A stretch of DNA of 60,000 nt from Membranipora membranacea (taxonomy: Eukaryota > Bryozoa > Gymnolaemata > Cheilostomatida > Membraniporidae): positions 8,265,501 through 8,325,500 of the forward strand of contig OU612070.1 in assembly GCA_914767715.1 (NCBI GenBank), written 5' to 3'. This document shows, piece by piece, positions 49,182 through 60,000 of this stretch. A model generated the notes under the pieces. It was not told where the DNA came from and did no database searches. It was given only the letters and a program-made list of their open reading frames with translations. Positions within the stretch are counted from its first letter, which is position 1. The number at the start of each line of letters is the position of its first letter. The translations under genes were made by a program, and so were the position numbers.

Positions 49182-52100
49182 TCAGTATTCCGTGGAGCTG
49201 TAAACATGATTATCAGCCGTATCTTCTGAGAGGCTAGTGTAGGCATCATTATCCATCTCTAACTGTTCTTTATTAGCTATACTCTCATTTTCAGCCGAGC
49301 TTTGTGTATTGGCCGTTGCTTGTCTGTGAACGATAAAACATGAAATTAACAAGCTTGTTCCTGAAAGAGATATAAATAGGGGAGTTATCACGATGAATTC
49401 CTAAAGTTATATTTCTCCGCTCTCTATAACTTTTATAGAGTACTTATCCTTTGTTTCTTTAAAAATATATAGATTTGTAAGATATCTAAATGAATCTACT
49501 AGATCCGAATGATTTGGTGTATTTTTAGTGGCTTGACCGAGTCAATAACTTTTGGAAATCTCTATTCATTATATTGCTGTGAAAATTTTTATCTGCTGTT
49601 GCTTTTCAACTAACCCACTACAGACAAAGCTTTATCTGTTAAAATGTCAAATATTTTTCACCAATTAGACTTTTGGTCAGTAGCTAGTCAGAAAGCTCAG
49701 ACAGCAAAAGCGAGCATGGGTTGGTGGTATTTAATTATCAAACTTCCTAAATGTTTGAAATGTTATGCCAAGAACTAACACTTGCAAATGGCTGAGAATC
49801 CATGAATCAGACAACACTGCCCTATCACCAGACATATTATTAGTCAGCTGAGATTATATGTATATGTATATGATATGTTGATATTCGGATCGGTCTTTGA
49901 CATTACCAGAGAAACTTTACAAAGAAACTGCTACAGATAGTGGCATTGATTTTGGTTTAAGAATACCTGTTATGAGTGTTGCTGTTAGTCAACTGCTGCA
50001 TTCTGAGTCTCATGATATAACCAATCAGCACTGAGACTATAAGTATAACCATTACAACAGCAGTAGCAGAGATGATGGCTATGTGGACACTAGATAGGTA
50101 TTTAGATTCTTCAGTTGTCTGCTGGCTGTTTTCTTCAAAACAAATATAATGAACATCAAAATATTAGTAATAATAATGAACCTTCACAAGACGCTGTGTG
50201 GAACATTTCCAATGATGCGCTGGGGTATTTAAATCTAGGTGACTTGAAGCTATCGAATTGTGTAGAAGAAACTGTATTATCAAACATCTGCAGTCCAAAT
50301 TCCTATAGGATTTATAGTTATAAGTCTATAGCTCTAAAAGATCTATTTGCAAATTTTTTAAACTCAAATCCGATTGGAAAATGATCAAGAGATCCACTAA
50401 AAATCTTTGATGACACCATTGCTGCCCAACAATTCATTGGTTGTATATGGAGGGATGGATTAATATACCTTCTGAGTTACCTTCTGTTACGAGTGAAGGG
50501 GTGAAATCAAGCTCTCCATCCCAGTAAATCATCTCATGTCCATCAGCTAGTCTCAGATACATGGTGAAAGTGTAGATCAATGTTTTGTCAACCTCCAGTC
50601 TTATTGGATCGGACCCATTTGCTAGAAATGTAGTGTTTGTCCCCTGATGCTCAACAGTGACGTTGGCAGCACATTCATCATTATTCTGAAAAAAATCAAC
50701 TTTAACTGGGACCACTATCGTGACCGCAAATATTCCAATTTTCAATTCTGTCGCATTCAATCAAGATTATTCGAAATTTCAGCCACTGCTGTCGCAATCC
50801 GCCACAGTAGTCACAATTTTGACCAACCATAATTGTCATGTATCAGGAAATTTGACAGTTGCCGTAATTTAACATAAATGAAATGCTACATTTGTAAAAT
50901 TGGGTTTTCTGGCATATACATCTGTTGCAGTTTATTTCCAAAAAATCACGACAATTGTGGCTAATTGAATAATGACAGTTGTGATTGAAATTTTTGTAGT
51001 TGATTGCAACATCTGTGGTCAAAATTTCAGCATTTGAAGTTGACTGCAACATTTATAAAACGGCAAAACTTGTGGTCATGACAAAAGCATCATTTTGAAA
51101 TAGAGAAGTAACTGTGGTCATCTTTTTTAATTGTAAGAATGAGATTAAAAGTAAAAGCAGGTGCAAGGACCAGGTACCAAGTTACAAATTTCATAGAGTT
51201 AAATTTTGAATTATGATTAAACACAGCGGTTTCAAGGTGCTAAACGCCAAATATGACATGATACAGGCAATCATTTGAGAGCAAAACCCATTCAATAAAC
51301 ACTCACCAGTATTGTGTTGTTGGTGAAAGAAATATTCACAGAAGCCGTTGTTTGGGTGATATCAAAAATGTTCAGATTCACTTCTTCTGGCATTAATCTG
51401 CTTCGCACTGAAAAAATAGTACAACAATGAATAAGAAGGCAAACTTGGTATTGACATGTAGTTATAAATGGGAAGGGAGGAGGCAAAGCTGTAACATTTC
51501 TATATAAGCCATTGGCAGCTGTGTCAATACCACACACGTAATATTAATAATACTAATTCTATAGTCAATACTAGTATATAAGCTGGGGACAATCCTATTT
51601 TTCTTAATACTGTTTCTGGTAAAACTGGTAAAACTTGATGACAATATCGCGTGTCAGCAATATATTCATGAATGAAGGAAAAAATTATTATCACATATAC
51701 CAAAAATTACAATTATTATTATCAATTGTAACGCCTGACCTGCACAAAAGACTTTAGTTTCCTTTTCATCTTCTTCAATTAGCTCTTCTCCATTAAAGTT
51801 TCGTACAGCTTTCACAACGGCATAATATCTTCTGGTGATATCCAATCCATTCAGAATAAGTTCAGTTGTACCAACAGGTACATGCTTCTCCTGGCAGACC
51901 GAATTGTTAGATGGCTTAGAGCCAGCTGGATAGCAGGTAATGTTGTAGATGACTGCCCCAAGCTGTGAGTTGGGAAGATTTTGTGGACTTATCTGCATTT
52001 GTAGCTGTCCATGTTTCAGGCCTTGGTGGGAAGTCGTTGTGACGTTATCCAGCTTCACATAACCTTAAAGAGAGGGAGACAACCACTGTTAACTTAGTGT

Positions 52101-54027
52101 AGGTAAAATTTCGTTTCCTATTAAGGTGCTTGCAAAACTCAATGGCAGTCATTCATTGCCTATTAACATGGGAACGGATATAATGGATCAAATACTAATT
52201 CACCATTGCAACTTTTCAACAGTCGCTAATTGTGAAATCCCCAGAGTGCTAACAACAAATATACACTGATTAATAAGGCACGACTCAGGTCCCTCATAAA
52301 GAAGGTGGTTCAGACATGATAGAGAATGGCTCTCAAGTGACAGCCTGTCATACAAATCTGCCTACTGACCTGCAGTGTAGGCCTTTATAGAGACCGTCCA
52401 GTTCTCATTACTAAATGTCGAGAAGGTTTGTGTTGGTGTTACATGGGTGAGTTTATTAGGGCTTTTGTAGACACTGGCAGCTCCTCCAGGTGCAGCAGAT
52501 ACAAGATGCTTTGCATTAACATTATAACAGTTTACGGTAAACAATCCAACCACATCATCTTTTTTAACGTGTATCAATCTATTTTGTACAAACTGGAAGT
52601 TAATTCCACTGGCATATGCATCTAAAGGCTGGAGATGCGTTGATGCTCTGTGAGAGTAAACACCATGATCATTTTTTCTGAATAAACTAACATAGGATGC
52701 TCCCCTGCACTGTTGAGTTACTGCTTTTAGATAATACTGCCATCCTATCAAATATCCTTCTTTCTCAACTGTTGCACTCTCAAATGCTGACAGTTTTGGG
52801 CCAATTTCACTTCGTTCAGTCAGGTCATCATTTCCAAAAACACCAGGAGAATCCCCTAAAGAAGAAAAAAAAGAACCCATTGAGTGTAGTAGGCACTACT
52901 GGGCTAATACCACGCCCTCAAATACGGATAGAAAAAATGGCATATAACCAGGGAGGTACAGAGAGTTTTCAAACTCCTTGATATAACCACATGAATGAAC
53001 ATTCTTAGGACAGGAAAATAGTTTTAAGTATTGTTTTAAAAAGTGCAATAAATAAAATCACCTCTGTACCAATATGGTCTGTTAAAATATGTATAAACTG
53101 TATTTGCAGCAGCTGGTTGAGTTCTGTTCACCATTGTGTGATTGATCAGTCTACATCTTCCGTTCTGCTCTGTATTAGAGATAAATATAGAGTCACAGCT
53201 GTTCTGTGTAGGAGAGGTCTTCATACACTCATCCATACAGCCTCTTAGAGATGTTACTATCAAATCATCAGTGCTTACATCATAGCTACCCGGCTGTGCA
53301 ATCCACGGAAACCATATACCTGTTATAGAGCACAGCAGTAAATTGTTAATGTGTTGGTATAGTAGAAGGGTTAGCAACTTTGTCTCCGGGATAAACAAGA
53401 ATTTCAGTTACAAATTCTAAATTTGCTTTTTTGGTTTTGAAAGAAAAGATAACAGTATTGTTAAACAAGTTGGTGTGAAAAATTACAAAATCAACCAATG
53501 TCATTCAACTACCTGCATCAACCTACCTGCACACGGTGGCCTAATAAGATAACTCCAACTTTGAGTTGTCTCAACCGTAGCAGTCTCATTATTCTCAGTC
53601 AGCAGCTCACAGTTCTTATCACTGAGTCTATAGTTAACCGCAGCGCAGATGAATGATGTCTGATTCATACAGTGATCTCTACACTCAGCCTCTGAGCTGA
53701 CAGTGACTGTTCTAATATCTCCGGAGATAAGTGGAATCAGTCTCCCTGTGCTGTTCCCCCAATCACATGGTCGTGAGCACACTGGGGCTAAAATAGCAAA
53801 CAGGATCCCAAATTCCAGAAGCATGTAACTCTACATGTGTCCACCTGGTTTTACTAAGCTAAGATTCACAAGAGTAAGTACCTTGTATTAGGAAGATCAA
53901 ACAACATACGAAAAATATATATTTGATTTGCATTTATCAATGTAGGAAAATATAGCGTCAACTTACCAAACAGGGATGCAGCTATCAATAGGAATGGTAG
54001 AGTTTGGTGCACCTGGACAGCACCCAT
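49182..54027 (-). CDS. PAN/FN3 single-pass receptor, copy B, intact short form
   Basis: Nine exons with perfect phase, 671 residues: 53967-54027, 53527-53787, 53062-53319, 52370-52855, 51740-52063, 51307-51407, 50469-50685, 49967-50132 and 49182-49323. Residues 1-21 are a signal peptide. Then PAN/apple 1 (AECRDHCMNQTSFICAAVNY), PAN/apple 2 (CMDECMKTSPTQNSCDSI ... CRLINHTMVN), a beta-rich module of unknown family, FN3 1 (GAVIYNITCYPAG), FN3 2 across exons 6-7 and a helix (IAIISATAVVMVILIVSVLI). The tail of about 65 residues ends DNDAYTSLSEDTADNHVYSS plus TEY. YTSL is a single YxxL motif, and no full ITAM or consensus ITIM is present. There are many N-glycosylation sequons. Exon 7 has two possible donors 12 nt apart, both phase 1. 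The last exon is an alternative to the phosphatase cassette downstream. A surface adhesion or recognition receptor is the likely role. Confidence 0.85.
52370..52855 (-). other. Unrecognised beta-rich extracellular module (copy B exon)
   Basis: Paralogue of the 28760-29242 module, 162 codons, phase 1-1. GYLIGWQYYLKAV, VKKDDVVGLFTVNCY and WTVSIKAYTAG are conserved between the copies. Single-residue changes outnumber gaps, consistent with selection on the fold. Confidence 0.6.
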
Positions 54028-56698
54028 GTCATCTAGTTGAAGCTGTGCAATAGTTGAATATCCAATTTTTAGCAAGTCATTGATTTCACATATGGAGCAA
54101 GTACTGAGCAGTAATAACTCATGTTCATTCTCCGAGCTCAACGCTTACATTAAAGTAGAGCACCTTATTTACTTCCTCGTTGCATTTTTGTTCGCCGAGA
54201 CCATTCATTGTGAACATAAAACAACTGAGTTAAGCAATGTTTACTCTGGGGCCTTTGAATTTTGTGACCGATAATGGAAGCGCTGAACTTTGGCCCTGAC
54301 ATTTGACAATTGCGTAAGAGTCTTTGACCAGGGAGTTACAAACTCCTTGCTTTGACCATCTCGGTAACTAATAATATGGAAGAATTGTATTATATTGAGC
54401 AGGGAATGGAATAATACCTATTAAATGAGCCATTGCTAACATGGTCACAATTGGCTATATGGGTTAGTTAGTTTTTCCTGCAATAATGGTAAGATCTCAT
54501 TATTTTGATTTTCAATGGAAAATTAGGTAAACCGAATCCGACCCATTTGACTATGTGATAGGTGGCGCTTGGACCGTACTTCATAGTGCGGCTGAAACAG
54601 GTACCTGAAGGCAGAACCGGGTCTGGTTTCCAGGTTTAAGCGATCAAGCAGGACTGGGCTTGGGGCTTCATCTACACTATAGGGGTGAAACATGCATGCC
54701 AAACCAAGTAACAGTTGGGAATCGGGTATGCATGAAACAGTACTACTGGAATTGTCTTTTGCTGCACACTGGTAAAACCAATGTATACCTGACAAAGAAT
54801 GCAAAACGTATTCTGCAGTTCAAGATTCATACTCAGTTCCAGTCATAACTGCAAAATCAAAGCACCAAATTACCAGAACTAATTGTACAACCGATTTGTC
54901 TACCCAGGTCTAAGTGAGCGATGAATAACAAAGCTAAAACCCGTCCTCAGCCGTGTCCAAAGCAGTCAATACCCACGGGTCAGGACCAGGTTCATACCCC
55001 GTCCAGCCCTACTGCATAGTCAATGTTACTAATTTGAGTTCTTTCTTTCTACACAAAGCACCATAACTGTTACCTGGTGTGCCTTTTCTACAAATACTAT
55101 CCATTCATTAATCAATGATGATTACTGATTATCGCCTTAAATATCATAACAGCACATCAGCACTACATAACGATTGAAATGTAAATTGAAAAAAACAGCA
55201 CTAAAAATTATGACAATGGTAGTGACCAGATGTGTGTAAGTTTTGAAAACCTTTAAAGATTACTTTAACTTGATATTACCGTTTGTTGCATAACAGCTCC
55301 CTTCATTGAGTTAATTAATTAAGTATAGAGAAAATGTAAACAAGAGGGTGGAAAAATCAACATCAAATCAGAGTCAGCAATTGATACTTTGGGCATAAAT
55401 ATCTCTGATGGTGTTATCTTAAATCTTTTTTATTTGGTGTTACTGAGAAGAAAAAGAGGTACATGGTAATGTTGCATAATTTGGTCATTACTCTAGAGGA
55501 AATAAGTTTTCGCCGGTCGAAAAGATTGCCACCTCGCACCTGCCTATAAAAGCTTACTTAAAGACTTTGTTTGAGGGCAGGTTAATTAATTTATGATTCT
55601 TTTTCAGGACTTGATTTGTCATGTGAGCAAGATACAGCCTGTGAAATCACAACAAACTGAAGTTGTGGGGTCCTGAAGTTTTGGAGTTATGGCCATCATT
55701 TCACCTTGGGAACCAGCCGGATGTCATCCGTCAAAAAGTTTACTTGTAACCACGGTGATAAAGCACCGGATGTGACGCACCCCAGGAGATTTGTTCATAA
55801 TCAAAAGAGCAGTCGTCTCTCTGTCATAGTGTTGAGAAATTCACATGGATGTGGCTGACTAGTTTTAAAATAAGGTTGAACTAACACTTAACACATATTC
55901 ACTTATTGTTTGTTGGTACAATCTGTCGGATTATAACCTGTTATTACACTCTCTTCTCTCTCAAAGTCAAAGACAATCATTGTGACAAGAGGTGAATTAT
56001 ACTGTGAATATTGTGTTTAACTTTGGTAGTAAGCTTGATATGTTTTTTTCTGTTTTCAGAGGTCAACAAGTTACCTTTTGTTATCTATACACTTTTAAGA
56101 AAATCTCTATAAATAAATAAATACTAGTATCACCAGACGACTACTAGGCATCACTTGGATAATACTATTATATTCTTAGTCACAGGTCTACTCCAAAACC
56201 TGGGATTTTGGAGTAGACCTGTGTTCTTAGTCTTAAAGCAACACAATGCCAATTAATGCTCATCATGATGAATTTGTCGTACTTGTGCTCTGGAATTAAT
56301 TAGTGTGCACAGCAGGGACCATCACAGAGCGCAGGTCTACTCCAAAACCTGGGATTTTGGCAATATGTCTGACAAGGTTTGGCTGCCCACTTGAGTCTAA
56401 GTGCTCATACTCCAGGGCGCAGGAACCTGCGCAGGTAACCTACGCCTGCGAGTCTGAGCACTTACTACATCAACACATTGGCCCCTGGGACACATCACAA
56501 GTGCTTGGATAGTTACTAAAAAACTGTGGTTTTACTGTCAATCTGGAGGAAATAGTGAGATCTGGAGTGATAGTGAAATCTGGAGGGTCCCACCTAAATA
56601 GGGAGACTTGGCAAGTATTATTCACTGGAACCCGATGCCAGTAGTAACAATAAAAAATTTATGGTGTTATAACTACCATCATTATTTTTCTATTTCAG
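54028..56698. other. Upstream region of receptor B and spacer to the THAP gene
   Basis: 54028-55562 is the block B copy of 30501-32017. 55562-55665 is a diverged inverted match to the repeat end at 6535-6660. The rest holds small hairpins (separate entry) and, just before 56699, a good acceptor (ttctatttcag), implying a 5' UTR exon of the THAP gene further upstream. Confidence 0.5.
56173..56360. mobile_element. 43-bp perfect hairpin with 8-bp target duplication, plus a half copy
   Basis: cacaggtctactccaaaa (56181-56198), a 7-base loop and its exact inverse (56206-56223) are flanked by ttcttagt on both sides (56173-56180 and 56224-56231). The same arm and loop recur once at 56332-56360 without the second arm. 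The 8-bp duplication points to a hAT-like mobiliser. Confidence 0.65.
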
Positions 56699-59600
56699 AT
56701 GCCTAGAAAAGAGTTTTTTTTTTGTGCAGCTGCCAACTGCGAGGAGATACATCACCTGTTTACTTTTCCATCCAATGCTATAACTCGCCAAAAATGGGTG
56801 GATTGGGTCCGTGAGTCATTCAGAGACTTCAAACTTATCCAAACTAGTCGTTTATGTTGGAGACATTTTCACAAAGAGGACATCAGAAATTACACCAGAT
56901 ATGTTCTTGGAGCCGAGAATAGGTGAGTTGTTATACAGTGATCATCATCGGTGACATGCTTTGGTTTTTTTTTATCCAGTTAAACCATTGCCCCTTTGTT
57001 TCATACACTACATTTAATGTCATGCTTTCTTGAATGTTTGGATATGATACCGATATAATATACAAATACTTTACACCTAACTGTCGGGAAATTCTACCTC
57101 AAGTTAGGATAGCCAGCATGGCCTTGTCTTAATTAGTCATAATCACCAACTTGTACGGATGAACGCGTAAAGCCTTACGGCAACCTGCCAGCCAAAAAGT
57201 CTGTTCATAACAAGGCTACCAGCTAGGCCTAAAAATATGTTGTTTATCAACTATGCTATGATTTTATTTTTGTACTTTACTTACTATCTAAAACTAGCAG
57301 AGAAACTGTATATAATTTTATTAATATCGTAAAAATAGTATGCGCACGTTTGGTTTAGTCCGCTAGCTTACATGAATTGTCAAGTTGTAAGAGGGAAAGG
57401 TGTAAGATTTCTAAAAATAGTTACAGTATTGCATTTAATTGTTATGATAAAGGATTATTATAACAGACAAAACATAGTTAGAGAATTGAATGTCGTTTCA
57501 TCAGGATTTGATATTTATGACAGTCAAAGACTGAAATTCTCCACATAACTCCTGTCATGGTCAAAACACACTTACCTGTTGTAACATCAGAGGTTATCAC
57601 AACTATATGTCACCATTGTTAACGCATTTGGTGTCAGCAGCCTCAGCCTATCCTCAGCTGCAACCTCAGAGTGCAGAGCAGTTTACATGACATCACATTA
57701 CTAACATAAAAGCGTCTGCTGATCCTCTGTCAGTGTAGCCTTGTACACGTGGCCATGTGTTTCGGTTTTTTTGGTCAAAACTGGCTGTGTGAACAAGGCT
57801 ACTGTCAGTGTGTTTAGACCTTTATGATTGATAAAAATAGTGATCTATATGGAAACTACACCTATTAGAATAACCTGCACTTTTATAGCCACATTGACAA
57901 CATTTAATTTTTTTCTTGTTGCCATCAGAATGTACCTGCGCACCGATAGGGAAGTGTTACCGGGATATGTGGTTCCTGATGATATGCCAACACCAAGAAA
58001 GAAGCATGTTTTTACTCCTACAAAGGAAGAGAGAGAGTCTATCATTAGCAGTCTTCTGTCTGACCCTGAGCCGTAAGTTTGACACATAAATCATATTAAT
58101 CTGCAGCTGCTAATCAAAACACATTGACAGCAAAGCCTATCAGGAGGTATACCAGCTTTATAACATGCTAAACATGTTATTACCAACTGATGCCTGATAT
58201 TTTTAGATTGGATAAATAATAAATATAAAAATATGAATATAAAAAATTTACTAATATAATACTAATAAAAGTGCTGAATGTGCGGTACCATTATTATGAG
58301 ACAAACCCACCCCTCACCTTATCTATTGCAAATATTTTTATTTATTAGCAGGGTTCCCTTCTAAGAAACCTCTAAGCTAGTTGATTACTAGCTAATTAAT
58401 CACAACTAAATATATTCCAAGCTTTTAATGATTTTACTCTGATGAAAAATTCTTATAAATTATCACAGGTCAGCTAAGAAATCCCGACGAGCGCTTGCAC
58501 TTGGTGAGGGAACAAGTAGCCAGTCAGATGTACACCAGCAGACGGGAGGCGATTTAGTTATTGGAGAACAGACGGGCTCTCCTTCAGAAGTACCTTACTC
58601 GGAAACAACTGAGGTGTCTGAAGTTAGCCTTTTAACCCCAGTGACTGGAATAGCTGCACCTGCACTTGACATGAGCTCAGACCTTCCCTCTCCATTGCAG
58701 TCACAAGTCCCCGATCCCTGTCTGCCCAATCTGGACTTGTATCCGTCTTCCCCGACCAATGTTGAGCCTGATGATGTATTGGTTCATACAATACCAACTC
58801 TGTCTGAGGCAGTGCCGACGTCTTCAACCCCTACCAACCCAGTACAGATGTTACTTCCCACTCACCAGCCTCCCGCCATTTCAGTCTCACCTGCTCCATC
58901 TTCAGATAATCCAGTCTTCTTGAGATCTCTTGTACAAACAGACAGTCAAACTCGACCTAGAGGGATGGTGGATGTGCCTTTGAGAGTTTATGGTGCTGTT
59001 CACATGCACAGTCAGGGTAGGTAATCGGTAATGCGGTTTCAATTTGGTTCTTATATTTATTATTTCTATTATTATCTCTTTTAGCTTGCCAGGTTGATAT
59101 TGTCAAACAAGCAAATATCCACACACAGACAGAATATAATCAGTAAGTTAATTATTCATATTTAAACACATCGCTCCTTTGGAATGAAGCACTGTCACAG
59201 TTTAATGAAGTCAAATTGATACTCTGGGTGCCCAACCTTTTCATTGAGGGCCCCCCCCCCGCAACCTCACCATAAATTAAACACACATATATGGGTGTGC
59301 AGTATTCCATCTCTGCAGCGGGGAATTTATTTCAAAATACTGTGACTAGATGTACAGCTTTCCTTATTATTGTACAAATGACGAATGTAATAAACGTAGG
59401 GGTGAAAATTGTTTTCGCTACTACGCGATTTTATCAAAAGGGTTGAGGGCCGCATAAAAATGGGGCCGCATGCAGCCCTAGGGTTACTGGTTGGGCAGCC
59501 CTGCTCTAATTCAATTCACTGCGTGATGCATTATTATATAATTTGTATTGTATTAGTTGACATCACATGACGTAATCCTGTCTGCCAACATCATAGTGGG

Positions 59601-59924
59601 GATGTAAGAACTTACCAGGTTCACTTGAAACCACACTTTTCTTTTAGGACTGGTATAAAGAATTTCAGCGAGACCAGAGCAGATAAAAGGCTACAGGAAC
59701 TTGAAGAGAATAAAACTGTGAAAAGACTACAAAGTATAAAATCTCCTAGTCAGCCAGCTAAACCAGTACCTATAGTTATTGTTCCTGCACCATCTAGGCC
59801 TTCTGCTGATGATCATCCTCCAGATACTTCCCCAGACACATCAGAAAAAGCTTCATCATCATCATCAGCTCCTACTGTGAGTACCAGTCGAGTTCTCACA
59901 AAAAGATTGGCTTTGTCTTTGTGA
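56699..59924 (+). CDS. THAP zinc-finger protein
   Basis: Five exons in phase: 56699-56922, 57929-58072, 58469-59016, 59085-59142 and 59648-59924, 416 residues if the last frame is terminal. Exon 1 is a THAP DNA-binding domain of the C2CH type: C9-x4-C14, P24, W33, C53-x2-H56 and F57, in a window-typical length of about 60 residues. The exon 2 segment TPTKEERESII and the Pro/Ser/Thr-rich exon 3 look disordered. The last exon begins with a short charged helix (ADKRLQELEENKTVKRLQ). A strong donor (gtgagta at 59877) lies in phase inside the last exon, so the gene may instead continue beyond the window, as it would if it were the N-terminal half of a THAP transposase-type protein. Confidence 0.8.
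57080..57480. repeat. Dispersed repeat in THAP intron 1, shared with 3.3-4.17 kb
   Basis: It starts near ctgtcgggaaattct and gatagccagcatgg, contains aacctgccagccaaaaagtc, and ends near ataacagacaaaacata. It matches one unit plus tail of the array beside the transposase-derived gene. Confidence 0.8.
59226..59502. mobile_element. hAT-like MITE in the last THAP intron
   Basis: Inverted ends gggtgcccaacc and ggttgggcagccc enclose ggccc- and gccgcat-rich subterminal sequence (gagggcc near both ends). This is the layout of hAT-type non-autonomous elements. No clear 8-bp duplication was confirmed. Confidence 0.55.
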
Positions 59925-60000
59925 AAAATTCAGCAGGGTATTGACACCTTTTTTAACCTCAAAAATGGATTTTATACGCCACACTGATATCCAGATTAAA

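Larger units (their letters stand above)
45841..55562. repeat. Segmental duplication block B
   Basis: Collinear with 20258-32017. Its left edge falls within POT exon 4, about 30 bp upstream of the TM1 exon acceptor. Confidence 0.9.

Overview
The window looks like nuclear DNA of an animal: AT-rich, intron-dense genes with GT-AG junctions, and metazoan domain families (tandem-domain receptor tyrosine phosphatase, PAN/apple, fibronectin III, THAP finger, SLC15/POT transporter, P2X7-type ballast domain). Short introns and heavy mobile-element load would suit a sponge or another early-branching animal, but that assignment is inference. All gene models were built by hand from splice signals, exon phase and comparison between paralogous copies inside the window.

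Left end (1-6.2 kb): the 3' part of a plus-strand transposase-derived gene whose last coding segment has been amplified into a minisatellite of about 1.1 kb, then other repeats, then a small minus-strand gene carrying a P2X7-like cysteine-rich ballast domain.

6.2-15.3 kb is a repeat-rich graveyard. On the plus strand lie four exons of a receptor phosphatase relict and two exons of a POT transporter relict (copy C). Two minus-strand exons of glutathione synthetase sit between them. Palindromic elements, a tRNA-derived SINE and a decayed non-LTR retrotransposon fill the rest.

15.3-55.6 kb is the core. A tandem segmental duplication (block A about 20.3-32.0 kb, block B about 45.8-55.6 kb, both read on the minus strand) carries an N-terminal POT transporter segment plus a receptor gene: signal peptide, two PAN/apple domains, an unrecognised beta-rich module, two fibronectin III domains, a transmembrane exon and a short tyrosine-bearing tail. 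Both POT copies are pseudogenes with different lesions. Receptor B is open (671 residues); receptor A has a 17-bp frameshifting deletion. Between the blocks lie 17 open exons for a juxtamembrane segment and two tyrosine phosphatase domains (32.5-42.2 kb). The transmembrane exon nearest this cassette is destroyed by a 3.2-kb TIR element and a stop codon. However, the receptor B transmembrane exon has exactly the phase needed to splice to the cassette, giving one continuous 1,300-residue receptor phosphatase. The locus therefore looks like a receptor system with a shared ectodomain and alternative short or phosphatase tails, kept open amid decaying neighbours.

Right end (56.7-59.9 kb): a plus-strand THAP-domain gene. 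Its first intron holds the same repeat found beside the transposase-derived gene at the left end.
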